Source of the DNA: Gudongella sp049310905
Lineage (GTDB): Bacteria > Bacillota > Clostridia > Tissierellales > Tissierellaceae
Length of the DNA stretch: 64,000 bases
Reading direction: 5' to 3'
Assembly: GCF_049310905.1 (NCBI RefSeq)
Contig: NZ_JBMEMN010000012.1
Location: 3,719-67,718 of the forward strand
Part shown: in pieces, positions 43,465 through 52,697 of the stretch
Numbering within the stretch: the first letter of the stretch is position 1
Layout: each line of letters opens with the position of its first letter
Made by a program: the position numbers and the translations under genes
Notes under the pieces: model-generated
What the model saw: only the letters and a program-made list of their open reading frames with translations
What the model was told of the DNA's origin: nothing
Databases searched by the model: none

Positions 43465-44106
43465 CTATGCTTTCAATCTCATGTAAACTACATCCAATAG
43501 ACTGTCCCTTAATCCTTTACCCTCTGTAAGAAGCTTATCAACCCTAGTTTCTATCTCGTTTTTATACTCCTGATCCTTGATGCTCTTTAAGTTGATTGTA
43601 ACATTGAAAAGTGCTCCTTCCAGTCCTGCATATGCCAACAGCGTACCAACACCAACATCTGTAATTGCATGGATGTTACCGTGTTCAGCAAATACATCCT
43701 GCAGCATCAGTACATTATAACAAGTCTCTCCACATCTAAGCGGTACTTCCAGTGCTTTCTTGTAGCCAGTCTGTATGGCTTCAGATCTATCCCTTTTATC
43801 CTCTTCAGTTTCCTTTGGAAGCTTAAAAGCTTGCATAACGTCATCAAACGCAGTAGAATCCTCATCTACAAGATTTAAAAGCTCATCAACAAGCCTTGAA
43901 ATTTCCTTGAAGTTACTTTCCATACAAATTTTCTTGTCCTCAGGGACCTCAGCATAGATCTTTTTGTCAATCGTAAGATTTCCAACCATATTGGTAAGGG
44001 CTCCTCCGAGACTTCCAACTAATGCGGCTACACTTCCACCTCCTGGTGTCGGGCTCTCACTTGCTACATCGTATACAAAATCTTTCGCCGTTCTTTCAAT
44101 TAACAT
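43465..44106 (-). CDS. Methenyltetrahydrofolate cyclohydrolase/formiminotetrahydrofolate cyclodeaminase family
   Basis: A 213-aa helical protein of the FTCD-C family. The signature ESPTPGGGSVAALVGSLGGALTNMVGNLT and the DEDSTAFDDVMQAFKLPK segment are diagnostic. Such stand-alone proteins act as FchA (methenyl-THF cyclohydrolase) or as the formimino-THF cyclodeaminase used in histidine and purine breakdown. Clostridial purine fermenters use the latter. Which activity holds here cannot be told. It follows the PhzF gene with a 19-bp gap. Confidence 0.9.
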   Translation of the reverse strand: MLIERTAKDFVYDVASESPTPGGGSVAALVGSLGGALTNMVGNLTIDKKIYAEVPEDKKICMESNFKEISRLVDELLNLVDEDSTAFDDVMQAFKLPKETEEDKRDRSEAIQTGYKKALEVPLRCGETCYNVLMLQDVFAEHGNIHAITDVGVGTLLAYAGLEGALFNVTINLKSIKDQEYKNEIETRVDKLLTEGKGLRDSLLDVVYMRLKA

Positions 44107-44125
44107 GTTGCACCTCCGTATATAT

Positions 44126-45019
44126 TTAGAATTTAATAATCCCTTCCATAACTATTGTCGCAGATCCTCCAACCTTGACAGAGTAATTATCCTCGGTCCC
44201 TTCAATATAGCAGTTGATTATACTCCTTCTGTTCATTGATTCTCCCTGATGGACTACCAGACTGTTTCCCTTTAGTATGCCATTTTTTTTAAGATAGTAT
44301 ATCAATGCACCATTTGCAGTACCAGTTGCAGCTTCCTCATCGATTCCTACGGCTGGTCCGAAATTCCTTGCATGTGCAATCTCTTCTCCAGCTTCGATAT
44401 AAAATGCATGAACTCCTGTTACTCCCAGTTTTATGCTAAGGTCTCTCAATCTGCAAAAATCAACCTCCATTTTAAGAAGTGTTTCCTTGTCCCTAATAGG
44501 AAGCATTATATCTGGCAGTCCTGTTGATATCATCTCCGGGGCAAGTTTCTCATCTACAACACCAACATCTTCGCCGTCTAGTCCAAAACACTCCAGCAGT
44601 TCTTTTGTATCCTCTACAACTCCAACTGATCTTGGTTTGTCCTGACTCATAGTGATATTGACTGGAGAGAAATTCTCGAAATCAATCTCAACCTGTAGTG
44701 GACCAACCCCTGTCTCAATCGTTGCCATCTTTGATCCATTCTCAATTGGCCTGATATAACCTTTATTAGCAAGCGTATGGATAGCTGCAATTGTCGCATG
44801 TCCGCATAAATCTACTTCACAGAGTGGAGTGAAATATCTGATTTTAAAATAACAGTCATCAAGTTGTCTTACGAAGGCTGTTTCCGACAGATTCATCTCA
44901 TTTGCAATTTTTTGCATATTCTCTTCGGATATTCCCTTTGAATTTGTAATAACACCCGCTGGATTTCCACCAAATGGCTCTCTTGTAAATGCATCGACCT
45001 GAAAAATATTCACTTCCAT
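44126..45019 (-). CDS. PhzF family isomerase
   Basis: A 297-aa PhzF/YfhB-like protein of the diaminopimelate epimerase fold: start QVDAFTREPFGGNPAGVI, the catalytic Glu in MNLSETAFV, LCGHATIAAIHTL, and GVHAFYIEAGEE. Most members have no known substrate; the name comes from the phenazine enzyme. It lies between parB and the cyclodeaminase gene, with an AAGGAGG site before the start codon. Confidence 0.9.
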   Translation of the reverse strand: MEVNIFQVDAFTREPFGGNPAGVITNSKGISEENMQKIANEMNLSETAFVRQLDDCYFKIRYFTPLCEVDLCGHATIAAIHTLANKGYIRPIENGSKMATIETGVGPLQVEIDFENFSPVNITMSQDKPRSVGVVEDTKELLECFGLDGEDVGVVDEKLAPEMISTGLPDIMLPIRDKETLLKMEVDFCRLRDLSIKLGVTGVHAFYIEAGEEIAHARNFGPAVGIDEEAATGTANGALIYYLKKNGILKGNSLVVHQGESMNRRSIINCYIEGTEDNYSVKVGGSATIVMEGIIKF

Positions 45020-45035
45020 CGTATAACCTCCTTAA

Positions 45036-45051
45036 TGTTTCACGTGGAACA
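45036..45051 (-). promoter_or_regulatory. parS site directly after the parB stop codon
   Basis: The 16 bases match the parS consensus exactly (TGTTTCACGTGGAACA). It begins directly downstream of the parB stop codon (45052-45054) and lies ahead of the PhzF gene. Confidence 0.95.
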
Positions 45052-45915
45052 TTACCCTGTAATCAAGTCAATTAGACGTTCCAAGTCATCATCATTATAA
45101 TACTCTATCTCTATTTTCCCGGACTTTCTTCCAGCATTAAGGGTTACCTTGGTGCCAAGTACACTCATAAGCTGCTCTTCCAGATCAACTATATAGTTTT
45201 CCTTTTTTTTCTTTGACCTTGTCTTTTTCTTCTTTTTAACGTTGCTTTCAGTGTCTCTGACATTTAAACCAAATTGAATGATTCGTTCTGCAGCCTTGAG
45301 TTGCTCATCCTTGGTTTTTATTCCCAGTAGTGCCTTTCCATGGCCTCCGGAAATTTTCCCTTCGTATATATATTGTACAACCTTCTCATCCAGATTTAAA
45401 AGTCTCATATTATTGCTGATATACGACCTGCTTTTTCCCACAGCCTTTGCGAGCTCTTCCTGCTTAAGATTATATTCCTTCATAATTCTTTTATAAGCTT
45501 GGGCTTCCTCGATAGGGTTTAGGTTTTCTCTTTGGATGTTTTCTATCAGTGAAATTCTGTCTGCCGTAATATTGTCAATATCCCTTACAATGCAAGGAAT
45601 TTCTTCAAGACCTGCCTCTTTTGCAGCTCTCCATCTTCTTTCGCCAGCGATTATCTCGTGTTCATCTTCTGACTTTCTTACAATAATTGGCTGTATTACA
45701 CCATTTTCTCTTATTGATTGCGCAAGGTCCTCCAATGCATCTTCCTGAAAGATTTTTCTTGGCTGGTCAGGCTTTGGTTTTATGTTTGCAAGCGGCAGTG
45801 AAACAACTGACTCATCTGGATTGATGGTGGAATCACTTATAAGCGTGTCAACCTTCTCCTTGTCTTGAATCAATGCTGACAAACCCTTTCCAAGACCCCT
45901 TTTTTTACTGGTCAT
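45052..45915 (-). CDS. parB: Chromosome partitioning protein ParB (Spo0J)
   Basis: A 287-aa ParB. The N-terminal ParA-interaction motif RGLGKGLSALI, the CTPase/ParB domain with QPIIVRKSEDEHEIIAGERRWRAAKEAGLEEIPCIV, the helix-turn-helix QEELAKAVGKSRSYISNNMRLL, and a basic linker with KKKKKTRSKKKKE are seen. It loads on the three parS sites here. A longer frame would extend into parA; the ATG at 45913-45915 is chosen, 31 bp after parA. Confidence 0.97.
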   Translation of the reverse strand: MTSKKRGLGKGLSALIQDKEKVDTLISDSTINPDESVVSLPLANIKPKPDQPRKIFQEDALEDLAQSIRENGVIQPIIVRKSEDEHEIIAGERRWRAAKEAGLEEIPCIVRDIDNITADRISLIENIQRENLNPIEEAQAYKRIMKEYNLKQEELAKAVGKSRSYISNNMRLLNLDEKVVQYIYEGKISGGHGKALLGIKTKDEQLKAAERIIQFGLNVRDTESNVKKKKKTRSKKKKENYIVDLEEQLMSVLGTKVTLNAGRKSGKIEIEYYNDDDLERLIDLITG

Positions 45916-45946
45916 TGGTAACACTTCCTTTCCTGTACTCAATAAA

Positions 45947-46711
45947 CTAATCCTGCAAAAACAGGAATTCTTCGGCAAGATCCATATAAGACTCTGATCC
46001 CTTGGACTTTGAGTCATAGTCATGGATTGAGAGCCCATATGATGGTGCCTCAGCCAATCTTACATTTCTAGGTATTATGCTTGTATAAACTTTCCCTTTA
46101 AAGAAAGACTTAACTTCCTCAACAACCTGAATGGATAAATTTGTTCTTCCATCGAACATGCTAAGTACTACACCTTCAACTTCAAGATTGGAATTGTAAT
46201 TTTTCTTTACAAGCTCAATCGTCTGAAACAACTGGCTTACACCTTCAAGCGCATAGTATTCGCATTGAATTGGAATTATAACACTGTCCGCAGCAATAAG
46301 ACCCATAACACTTAAGATCCCAAGGGAAGGAGGGCAGTCGATAATAATGTACTCGTAATGTTCTCTTATCTCATCAATTGTAGTCTTTAGAGAATCCTCC
46401 CAGTCACCACTGCGAGCCAATTCAATCTCCAGGCCAGCCAACTGGTTGTTTGAAGGTATAATGCTTACATTCTCAGCATTGGTCTCGTATATGCCTTCCT
46501 GTATTTTTGATTCTCCCGTGAGAATATCATAGACCAGGGTATTTGCTTCATTTCTGTCAATTCCAATACCTGATGAGCAATTCCCTTGCGGGTCTATATC
46601 AACAAGCAGAACATTTTTTCCCAACTTGCCAAGTCCTGCAGCCAGATTGATACTTGTTGTGGTCTTGCCAACGCCACCTTTTTGATTGAAAATCGCAATG
46701 GTTTTTCCCAT
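45947..46711 (-). CDS. parA: Chromosome partitioning ATPase ParA (Soj)
   Basis: A 254-aa ParA/MinD-type ATPase: deviant Walker A KGGVGKTTTSINLAAGL at the start, then VDIDPQGN and DCPPSLG. With ParB it segregates origins and, in Bacillus, controls DnaA. The ATG at 46709-46711 after GGGGAG is preferred to the GTG five codons earlier. Lies downstream of rsmG in the leftward arm from oriC. Confidence 0.97.
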   Translation of the reverse strand: MGKTIAIFNQKGGVGKTTTSINLAAGLGKLGKNVLLVDIDPQGNCSSGIGIDRNEANTLVYDILTGESKIQEGIYETNAENVSIIPSNNQLAGLEIELARSGDWEDSLKTTIDEIREHYEYIIIDCPPSLGILSVMGLIAADSVIIPIQCEYYALEGVSQLFQTIELVKKNYNSNLEVEGVVLSMFDGRTNLSIQVVEEVKSFFKGKVYTSIIPRNVRLAEAPSYGLSIHDYDSKSKGSESYMDLAEEFLFLQD

Positions 46712-46824
46712 ATAAACACTCCCCACTGTCCCTGTAACATGAAATTGCTTCCATCACACATAAGCCATCAATGATTGACCCATTAAATATATCATAACAT
46801 ATATTTAGTATTTTAAAACAAAAA

Positions 46825-46840
46825 TGTTCCACGTGAAACA
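46825..46840 (+). promoter_or_regulatory. parS site 2
   Basis: TGTTCCACGTGAAACA is an exact parS consensus. It forms an inverted pair with the site at 46848-46863, spaced by seven bases. Confidence 0.95.
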
Positions 46841-46847
46841 ATTATAT

Positions 46848-46863
46848 TGTTTCACGTGGAACA
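46848..46863 (-). promoter_or_regulatory. parS site 3
   Basis: TGTTTCACGTGGAACA, the reverse complement of the neighbouring site, exact parS consensus. Together they form a 39-bp inverted element upstream of parA. Confidence 0.95.
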
Positions 46864-46939
46864 TTCCCATGTAAACTAGTCATATCAAGTGTTTCAAAGG
46901 TTGGTCAAATGATCTGAACCAACCAGTGAGTCTGCTTCT

Positions 46940-47653
46940 CTACTTTATTGGAGTCTTTTTAGGCTTTCCTCCTGCCCGTGGATACTTCTTTGGAGTGTTT
47001 CCGGTCTTCTTAATTACAACCAGCGAATGAACGATATCACTTTCTGGAATACGGACATAATCAATTTTCTCAACAGTTCCACCCAATATATTGATTGCTT
47101 TCTTGCTGGCTTCAACTTCCTCGTCTATGTCTGGCCCTTTCATTGAAATAAAGTATCCTCCAACCTTCACGAATGGCATGCAGTATTCACAGAGGGTATC
47201 CAATGAAGCGACAGCCCTGGATACGCATATGTCGTATTTTTCGCGATACTCGTCTTTCAGACCCAACTCTTCAGCTCTACCGTGTACTGCTTCTATTCCA
47301 TTCAGATTAAGTTGCTCGATTACATGATTTAAAAATACTATCCGCTTGTTTAGGCTATCCAAAAGTGTTACTCGAAGGCCCCTATTCCTTATTTTAAGCG
47401 GCAAACCTGGAAATCCACCACCAGTCCCGACATCAATTATCCTCTCACTGCCATCAAATAATCCCGTAAGTGCAGGGGAGAGGCTGTCAGCAAAATGTTT
47501 CTTATCGATTTCTTCATCATCTGTAATGGTTGTAATATTGATCTTTTCGTTCCATTCTTTTAATAATTCCTTGTATGCTGAAAAATCATCAATCATCTCA
47601 TCGCTAAGTTCAATGTCCATGGAATGTGACAGTCTCTTAAGCCTATTATCTGT
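46940..47653 (-). CDS. rsmG: 16S rRNA (guanine527-N7)-methyltransferase RsmG (GidB)
   Basis: A 237-aa methyltransferase. KEWNEKINITTITDDEEIDKKHF, the SAM loop IDVGTGGGFPGLPLKI and VSRAVASLDTLCEYC are hallmarks. It makes m7G527 in 16S rRNA and its loss gives low-level streptomycin resistance. The ATG at 47651-47653 is used (family length); the first codons overlap the end of mnmG by 8 bp. Confidence 0.96.
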   Translation of the reverse strand, partial: TDNRLKRLSHSMDIELSDEMIDDFSAYKELLKEWNEKINITTITDDEEIDKKHFADSLSPALTGLFDGSERIIDVGTGGGFPGLPLKIRNRGLRVTLLDSLNKRIVFLNHVIEQLNLNGIEAVHGRAEELGLKDEYREKYDICVSRAVASLDTLCEYCMPFVKVGGYFISMKGPDIDEEVEASKKAINILGGTVEKIDYVRIPESDIVHSLVVIKKTGNTPKKYPRAGGKPKKTPIK

Positions 47654-49556
47654 CATTTTTTTCACCACTCCTTCGTCTCTGCTCAAGGTGTATTAAAAGA
47701 ACATTGATATCCGCTGGAGTTACTCCCGATATTCTCGATGCCTGACCAACAGAATCCGGCTTTATTGCTGATAGCTTCTGCGTGGCTTCAGTACTTAATC
47801 CCCTTACCTTGGAGTAATCAAATTCTACATCGAGCTTCTTGTTTTCAAGCTTCTTAAATTGTTCAATCTGCTGCATCTGCTTTTTGATATATCCTTCGTA
47901 CTTGATTTGAGTCTCAACCTGCAATCTGATCTCTTTCAACAAAATATCTCTTTTCGGATCGAATACTGCTGTGCTTTCGTATGAGATTTCAGGTCTCTTG
48001 ATCAGGTCATATAATGTAGTTGAATTTCTTATTTCAGTTGAACCTAGTTTTTCAAGAATTTCATTGTTCTTTTGAGTCGGGTTTATTACTATTTTTTGGA
48101 GTCTCTCTAGTTCTCCCTGGATCAATTCTTCTTTCTCAATTGTCTTCCTGTATCGCTCCTCAGTTACCAAACCTAGCTCATAACCCATTTTGGTAAGTCT
48201 TAGGTCCGCATTGTCCTGCCTCAGCGTAAGTCTGTACTCAGCCCTTGATGTCATCATTCTGTATGGCTCATCTGTGCCTTTTGTCACTAGATCATCTATC
48301 AGCACTCCAATATATGCTTCTGATCTATCTACTATAAATGGATCTTTGCCTTTTATATTCTGAGATGCATTTATGCCTGCTATAAGACCTTGGGCTGCTG
48401 CCTCTTCATATCCTGAAGATCCATTGATCTGTCCTGCAAAAAACAGATTATTTATTTCTTTGTGTTCAAGGGATAGTTTCAGCATTGTGGGATTGATCGA
48501 ATCATATTCAATGGCATATGCAGTTCTCATGAATTGAACATTTTCAAGCCCCTTAATCTTCTTATACATGTCAATCTGTACCTCTTCAGGCAGTGAAGAG
48601 CTTACTCCCTGAACATACATTTCCTTGGTCGAGAGTCCTTCCGGTTCAATAAAGACCTGATGCTTGTCCCTGTCTCCAAATCTCACAACCTTATCTTCGA
48701 TGGATGGACAATATCTTGGTCCAACACCCTCAATATAGCCTGAAAACATTGGGGATCTGTCCAGGTTCTGTCTGATTATATCGTGTGTTCCCTCGGTGGT
48801 ATAGGTTAGGTAGCAGGGAACCTGTTCAAAATCGAAGCTTTTGTCCATATTCAAAAATGAAAATGGTATCACTTCTTCATCACCAGGTTGTATCTCCATA
48901 ACCGAGTAGTCTATGCTATCCTTATGGACTCTGGCAGGTGTACCCGTCTTCATCCTTCTTAAATTGAATCCTTTTTCCTTCAAGGAATCCGAAAGCAGGA
49001 GGGAGGGGAACATTCCATCAGGACCTGATTGATAGTTAACTTCTCCAATATAGACCCTTCCACCTAGATAAGTGCCTGTAGCGATTACAACAGCAGCAGT
49101 TTCAAATATTGCACCGTTTCTGGTCACAACTCCCTTTACTGTATCATCTTCAACTACAATATCTATTGCTTCACCTTGTCTCAATGTTAGATTTGGCTCA
49201 TCTTCCAATATTTTCTTCATTTCCATGTGATACATTTTCTTGTCTGCCTGCACCCTCAAAGAGTGCACTGCAGGACCTTTGGAGAGATTCAACATTCTGC
49301 TCTGTATAAAGGACTTGTCAATGTTTAATGCCATTTCTCCGCCAAGAGCATCAATTTCCCTTACCAAATGGCCTTTTCCAGTTCCGCCAATGTTGGGATT
49401 ACAGGACAATGCAACTATACCATCAAGACTGATGGTAAGTATTAGAGTCTGAAGTCCCATTCTACTCGATGCAAGTGCTGCTTCAACACCTGCATGGCCT
49501 GCACCGATAACAACTACATCATATTTTCCACCTAAATAGGTTTTTGTCTCAATCAT
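47646..49556 (-). CDS. mnmG: tRNA uridine 5-carboxymethylaminomethyl modification enzyme MnmG (GidA)
   Basis: A 636-aa flavoprotein: FAD-binding start VVVIGAGHAGVEAALASSRMG, NIGGTGKGHLVREIDALGG and YCPSIEDKVVRF. With MnmE it builds the cmnm5 group at the wobble uridine of certain tRNAs. The ATG at 49554-49556 follows AAAGGTGAGC; an upstream in-frame Met would overlap mnmE. The gene starts 23 bp after mnmE. Confidence 0.97.
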   Translation of the reverse strand: MIETKTYLGGKYDVVVIGAGHAGVEAALASSRMGLQTLILTISLDGIVALSCNPNIGGTGKGHLVREIDALGGEMALNIDKSFIQSRMLNLSKGPAVHSLRVQADKKMYHMEMKKILEDEPNLTLRQGEAIDIVVEDDTVKGVVTRNGAIFETAAVVIATGTYLGGRVYIGEVNYQSGPDGMFPSLLLSDSLKEKGFNLRRMKTGTPARVHKDSIDYSVMEIQPGDEEVIPFSFLNMDKSFDFEQVPCYLTYTTEGTHDIIRQNLDRSPMFSGYIEGVGPRYCPSIEDKVVRFGDRDKHQVFIEPEGLSTKEMYVQGVSSSLPEEVQIDMYKKIKGLENVQFMRTAYAIEYDSINPTMLKLSLEHKEINNLFFAGQINGSSGYEEAAAQGLIAGINASQNIKGKDPFIVDRSEAYIGVLIDDLVTKGTDEPYRMMTSRAEYRLTLRQDNADLRLTKMGYELGLVTEERYRKTIEKEELIQGELERLQKIVINPTQKNNEILEKLGSTEIRNSTTLYDLIKRPEISYESTAVFDPKRDILLKEIRLQVETQIKYEGYIKKQMQQIEQFKKLENKKLDVEFDYSKVRGLSTEATQKLSAIKPDSVGQASRISGVTPADINVLLIHLEQRRRSGEKNDR

Positions 49557-49579
49557 TTTGCTCACCTTTCTAACATTAT

Positions 49580-50953
49580 CTACTTGCCTATGCAAAACTC
49601 ACTGAAAATCTTGTCCAGGATATCCTCATTTATACTTTCTCCTGTGATTTCTCCCAGATTTTCCCAGCAGCTCCTCAGATCCACCTCAAGGCAGTCCAGT
49701 GGTATTTCCCGGCCAAGGTCATTTAATACACTTCCAATATTTTCCATCGCTCTCTCAAGCTGGTTCTTGTGCCTTATATTGGTAATTATCATCTCAGAGT
49801 CCAATTGTATGTCTCCGCCATAAAACATTGCTCTAATCGCATTCTCGAGCTCATCTATTCCTACACCTTTGATCATGGATGTGCTGATTATCTGACTCGC
49901 ATCGAAATATTTCCTGAACAGCTCTTCATCATATTCATTGGGAAGATCTGTTTTATTTAAGAGTACTATTGTCTTCTTATCTTTTATTAGTTCAATTATG
50001 TGATGGTCGTCTTCAGAAAGACTTCTGGATATATCAAATATTGCAATTATTAGGTCTGCTTTCTCCAGCGTCTCTTTTGCCCTGTCAACTCCTATTTTTT
50101 CGACCATGTCTTCTGTTTGTCTAATCCCTGCTGTGTCCATTATCTTCAGGGGAATGCCGTCTATGTTTACATACTCTTCAATGATATCCCTGGTTGTTCC
50201 AGGTACATCAGTTACTATGGCTCTGTTTTCTCTTAATACTGCATTGAGCAGGGAGGACTTGCCAACATTTGGCTTTCCAAGAATAACTGTATTCAAGCCG
50301 TCTCGTAGTATTTTGCCTCTTCCTGATGTTGCAAGGAGCTTTGCAATTCTCTCCTTAACCTGGTTTCCATCTCTGATTAACTCATCATAGGTCACCTCTT
50401 CTATGTCATCCTCCGGAAAATCAATTGAAACTTCAATGTGTGCAATCATACCAAGTAGAACTCTTCTTATTTCCTCAACTTCTCTACTCAGGCTTCCATG
50501 GAGCTGATTTATCGATACATCGTAACTTTTTTCAGTCTTGGATTTGATAATATCTATTACAGCTTCTGCCTGTGAAAGGTCAAGTCGTCCATTAAGAAAT
50601 GCTCTCTTCGTAAATTCTCCTGGTTGCGCTAATCTGGCTCCATTTTTTAGCAGCAGTTCCAATGTCTTCTTAACAGGAATTATACCGCCATGGCAATAAA
50701 TCTCTACCATATTTTCTCTAGTATAGGTATATGGCTCATACATGAATGCCACCATAACCTCATCTACAATTGTATCTCCATCAAATATATGTCCATATAA
50801 AAGTCTTTTATTATCCTTCTTATCAACTTCCTGATCCTTGAATCTTGCGAAAATCTTCTTTGCAATCTGCAATGACTCTCTTCCGCTCATTCTTACAATT
50901 CCAATCCCGGCTTCACCTACAGCTGTGGAGATTGCAGCAATTGTTTCTGACAT
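49580..50953 (-). CDS. mnmE: tRNA modification GTPase MnmE (TrmE)
   Basis: A 457-aa potassium-dependent GTPase. The tetrahydrofolate domain is at the start (IAAISTAVGEAGIGIVRMSG), the G domain has GKPNVGKSSLLNA, DTAGIR and NKTD, and the protein ends in the obligatory CIGK motif. Partner of MnmG. AGAGGTGATTTT ribosome site directly before the ATG at 50951-50953. Confidence 0.97.
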   Translation of the reverse strand: MSETIAAISTAVGEAGIGIVRMSGRESLQIAKKIFARFKDQEVDKKDNKRLLYGHIFDGDTIVDEVMVAFMYEPYTYTRENMVEIYCHGGIIPVKKTLELLLKNGARLAQPGEFTKRAFLNGRLDLSQAEAVIDIIKSKTEKSYDVSINQLHGSLSREVEEIRRVLLGMIAHIEVSIDFPEDDIEEVTYDELIRDGNQVKERIAKLLATSGRGKILRDGLNTVILGKPNVGKSSLLNAVLRENRAIVTDVPGTTRDIIEEYVNIDGIPLKIMDTAGIRQTEDMVEKIGVDRAKETLEKADLIIAIFDISRSLSEDDHHIIELIKDKKTIVLLNKTDLPNEYDEELFRKYFDASQIISTSMIKGVGIDELENAIRAMFYGGDIQLDSEMIITNIRHKNQLERAMENIGSVLNDLGREIPLDCLEVDLRSCWENLGEITGESINEDILDKIFSEFCIGK

Positions 50954-51092
50954 AAAATCACCTCTTCTATCTAAAAACATACTTAACTAACTTATTTTAC
51001 TTTATTATAACAATAATTCAATGGAGTTTATTACATTTTTGAAAAAAACATTATCTTACAGTTACAGAAAGTGGGGGAGAGGCTAAAAAAAT

Positions 51093-51119
51093 AAAAGCCC
51101 AACAATTGGGCTTTTTATT
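51093..51119 (-). terminator. Rho-independent terminator after jag
   Basis: A 10-bp stem AAAAGCCCAA / TTGGGCTTTT with CAA loop (51093-51115) directly beyond the jag stop, followed on the minus strand by further T residues. It separates the rpmH-jag operon from mnmE. Confidence 0.85.
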
Positions 51120-51746
51120 CTACTTGGTTACTATTACTACTCTTCTGTATGGTTCATTGCCTTCGCTGTAAGTGCTGACTCCCTCAAATTCCTGTAAAGC
51201 CGAATGAATTATTCTTCTTTCATAAGGATTCATGGGCTCAAGCTTGACAGGTCTCTTGCTATACTTAGCTTTTTCAGCCATTTTATTTGCAAGTCTCTTT
51301 AAAGTTTCCTCACGCTTTGCCCTATATCCTTCTGCATCTAGGATAACCTTCAAGTAGTTCTCTCGCTCCTTATTAATAGCGAGACTTAAAAGATATTGTA
51401 TGGAATCAAGAGTATTTCCTCTTTTACCTATTAGAATACCCATGTCTGATGAAGAGATATTGTTAATCTCAATCTTCATTATATCCTCTTCAATTGAGAT
51501 GTCATAAAGAGCTATAATTCCCATTCCCTTAAGAATACCATCTAAAAACTTGTCAGCCTTCTCTTCTGGGTCGTTTTTTAGCACAACCTTTATTTTTGCT
51601 TCCTTAGTACCTATCAGTCCAAATAAACCTTTAGAAGCTTCCTCTATAATTTCATACTCTACTTCCTTTTCTGTTGCTTTAAGTTCAACCAAAGCTTCTT
51701 GTAAAGCTTCTTCAACTGTTTTGGCAGTTTTTACAACAAATTTCAT
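51120..51746 (-). CDS. jag: Jag/KhpB RNA-binding protein (Jag_N-KH-R3H)
   Basis: A 208-aa protein with a Jag_N domain (residues 1-50, VKTAKTVEEALQEALVEL then SKGLFGLIGTKEAKI), a KH domain with the GKRGNTLDSIQYLLS loop, and a C-terminal R3H domain (YSKRPVKLEPMNPYERRIIHSALQ). It binds RNA and acts with YidC/cell-wall and division factors in Firmicutes. One base separates it from the yidC stop. Confidence 0.96.
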   Translation of the reverse strand: MKFVVKTAKTVEEALQEALVELKATEKEVEYEIIEEASKGLFGLIGTKEAKIKVVLKNDPEEKADKFLDGILKGMGIIALYDISIEEDIMKIEINNISSSDMGILIGKRGNTLDSIQYLLSLAINKERENYLKVILDAEGYRAKREETLKRLANKMAEKAKYSKRPVKLEPMNPYERRIIHSALQEFEGVSTYSEGNEPYRRVVIVTK

Positions 51747-51747
51747 A

Positions 51748-52458
51748 CTATTTTGCCCCCTTAATTTTCATTAAAGACCTGTTTGTAATAACTTGCTGTA
51801 TTATTGTGAAAAAGTTACTTACTACCCAATATAGTGCCAGTCCAGCTGGAAAGCTTCTTGAAGCCCAAAATATCATAACAGGCAGCATGTAATTCATTAT
51901 TTTCTGAGTAGATTGAGCCTGAGGATCCTTTGATCCGGTGCTCATTGTCTTGCTCTGTAAGAATGTTGTGGCAGCAGCTAAAAGTGGCAGTCCCCATAGT
52001 AATGGATCTGGATTTTCAAGGTTGCCAATCCACAAAAAGTTCTTGGCCATACTCTCATACATGCCTGGATCGCTGAAAGCATATATTTCAGGCTGTCTAA
52101 ATACTGTAAAGAATGCAAATATAATCGGTAACTGTATAATAAGTATCAGACAACCAGATGCTGGATTATATTTGTGCTCTTTGTAAAGTTCCTGCATTTT
52201 TTCCTGCATTTTTGGCGGATCGTTCTTGTATTTTGTCTGAATCTCCTTCATCAAAGGCTGTACTTCACTCATTTTACGAGTAGACTTTGTCTGCTGAAGA
52301 TTTATTGGCAAAAGCATCAATTTGAATACTATAGTAGTCAAGATAATAGCCAATGCATAGAATGAAATTGACTCTGGTTCTGTTCCTAAAGTTGATGTGA
52401 CAATATCATATACAAATCTCAACAATGATCCCAGTATGTTACCTAGAAATCCCATCAT
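51748..52458 (-). CDS. yidC: Membrane protein insertase YidC (OxaA/SpoIIIJ)
   Basis: A 236-aa insertase with five hydrophobic segments, the conserved hydrophilic hairpin (MKEIQTKYKNDPPKMQEKMQELY), LILIIQLPIIFAFFTVFRQ and PAGLALYWVVSNFF. The conserved Arg of the cavity (TKSTRKMSEVQPLM) is present. No lipobox Cys is seen at the N-terminus, unlike Bacillus. Inserts small and phage-type membrane proteins with or without Sec. Confidence 0.96.
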   Translation of the reverse strand: MMGFLGNILGSLLRFVYDIVTSTLGTEPESISFYALAIILTTIVFKLMLLPINLQQTKSTRKMSEVQPLMKEIQTKYKNDPPKMQEKMQELYKEHKYNPASGCLILIIQLPIIFAFFTVFRQPEIYAFSDPGMYESMAKNFLWIGNLENPDPLLWGLPLLAAATTFLQSKTMSTGSKDPQAQSTQKIMNYMLPVMIFWASRSFPAGLALYWVVSNFFTIIQQVITNRSLMKIKGAK

Positions 52459-52472
52459 TTGTTAACCTCCCA

Positions 52473-52688
52473 TTATTTAAGCGGATCATATCCTCCCTCA
52501 TTAAAAGGATGACACCTGACTATTCTCTTGGCAGAAAGATATGAACCTTTTATAAATCCATACTTTGTATAAGCCTGAAGGGAATATTCTGAACAGGTGG
52601 GATAAAATCTGCAATTGTTCCCAGTAAGAATATATCTTGAGATAATTCTTTGGTAGAATCTTATCAACAATATCGCTATACGTGTCAT
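52473..52688 (-). CDS. yidD: Membrane protein insertion efficiency factor YidD
   Basis: A 71-aa protein with the full family pattern: FYQRIISRYILTGNNCRFYPTCSEYSLQAYTKYGF and RIVRCHPFNEGGYDPL. It lies between rnpA and yidC as in most bacteria and helps YidC-dependent insertion. Confidence 0.95.
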   Translation of the reverse strand: MTRIAILLIRFYQRIISRYILTGNNCRFYPTCSEYSLQAYTKYGFIKGSYLSAKRIVRCHPFNEGGYDPLK

Positions 52689-52697
52689 CTAATCACC

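Larger units (their letters stand above)
46712..46939. other. parA-rsmG intergenic region with paired parS sites
   Basis: This gap holds two parS sites (46825-46863), AT-rich sequence in front of parA and a weak hairpin GGTTGGT/ACCAACC (46899-46924) after rsmG. No gene found. Confidence 0.6.
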
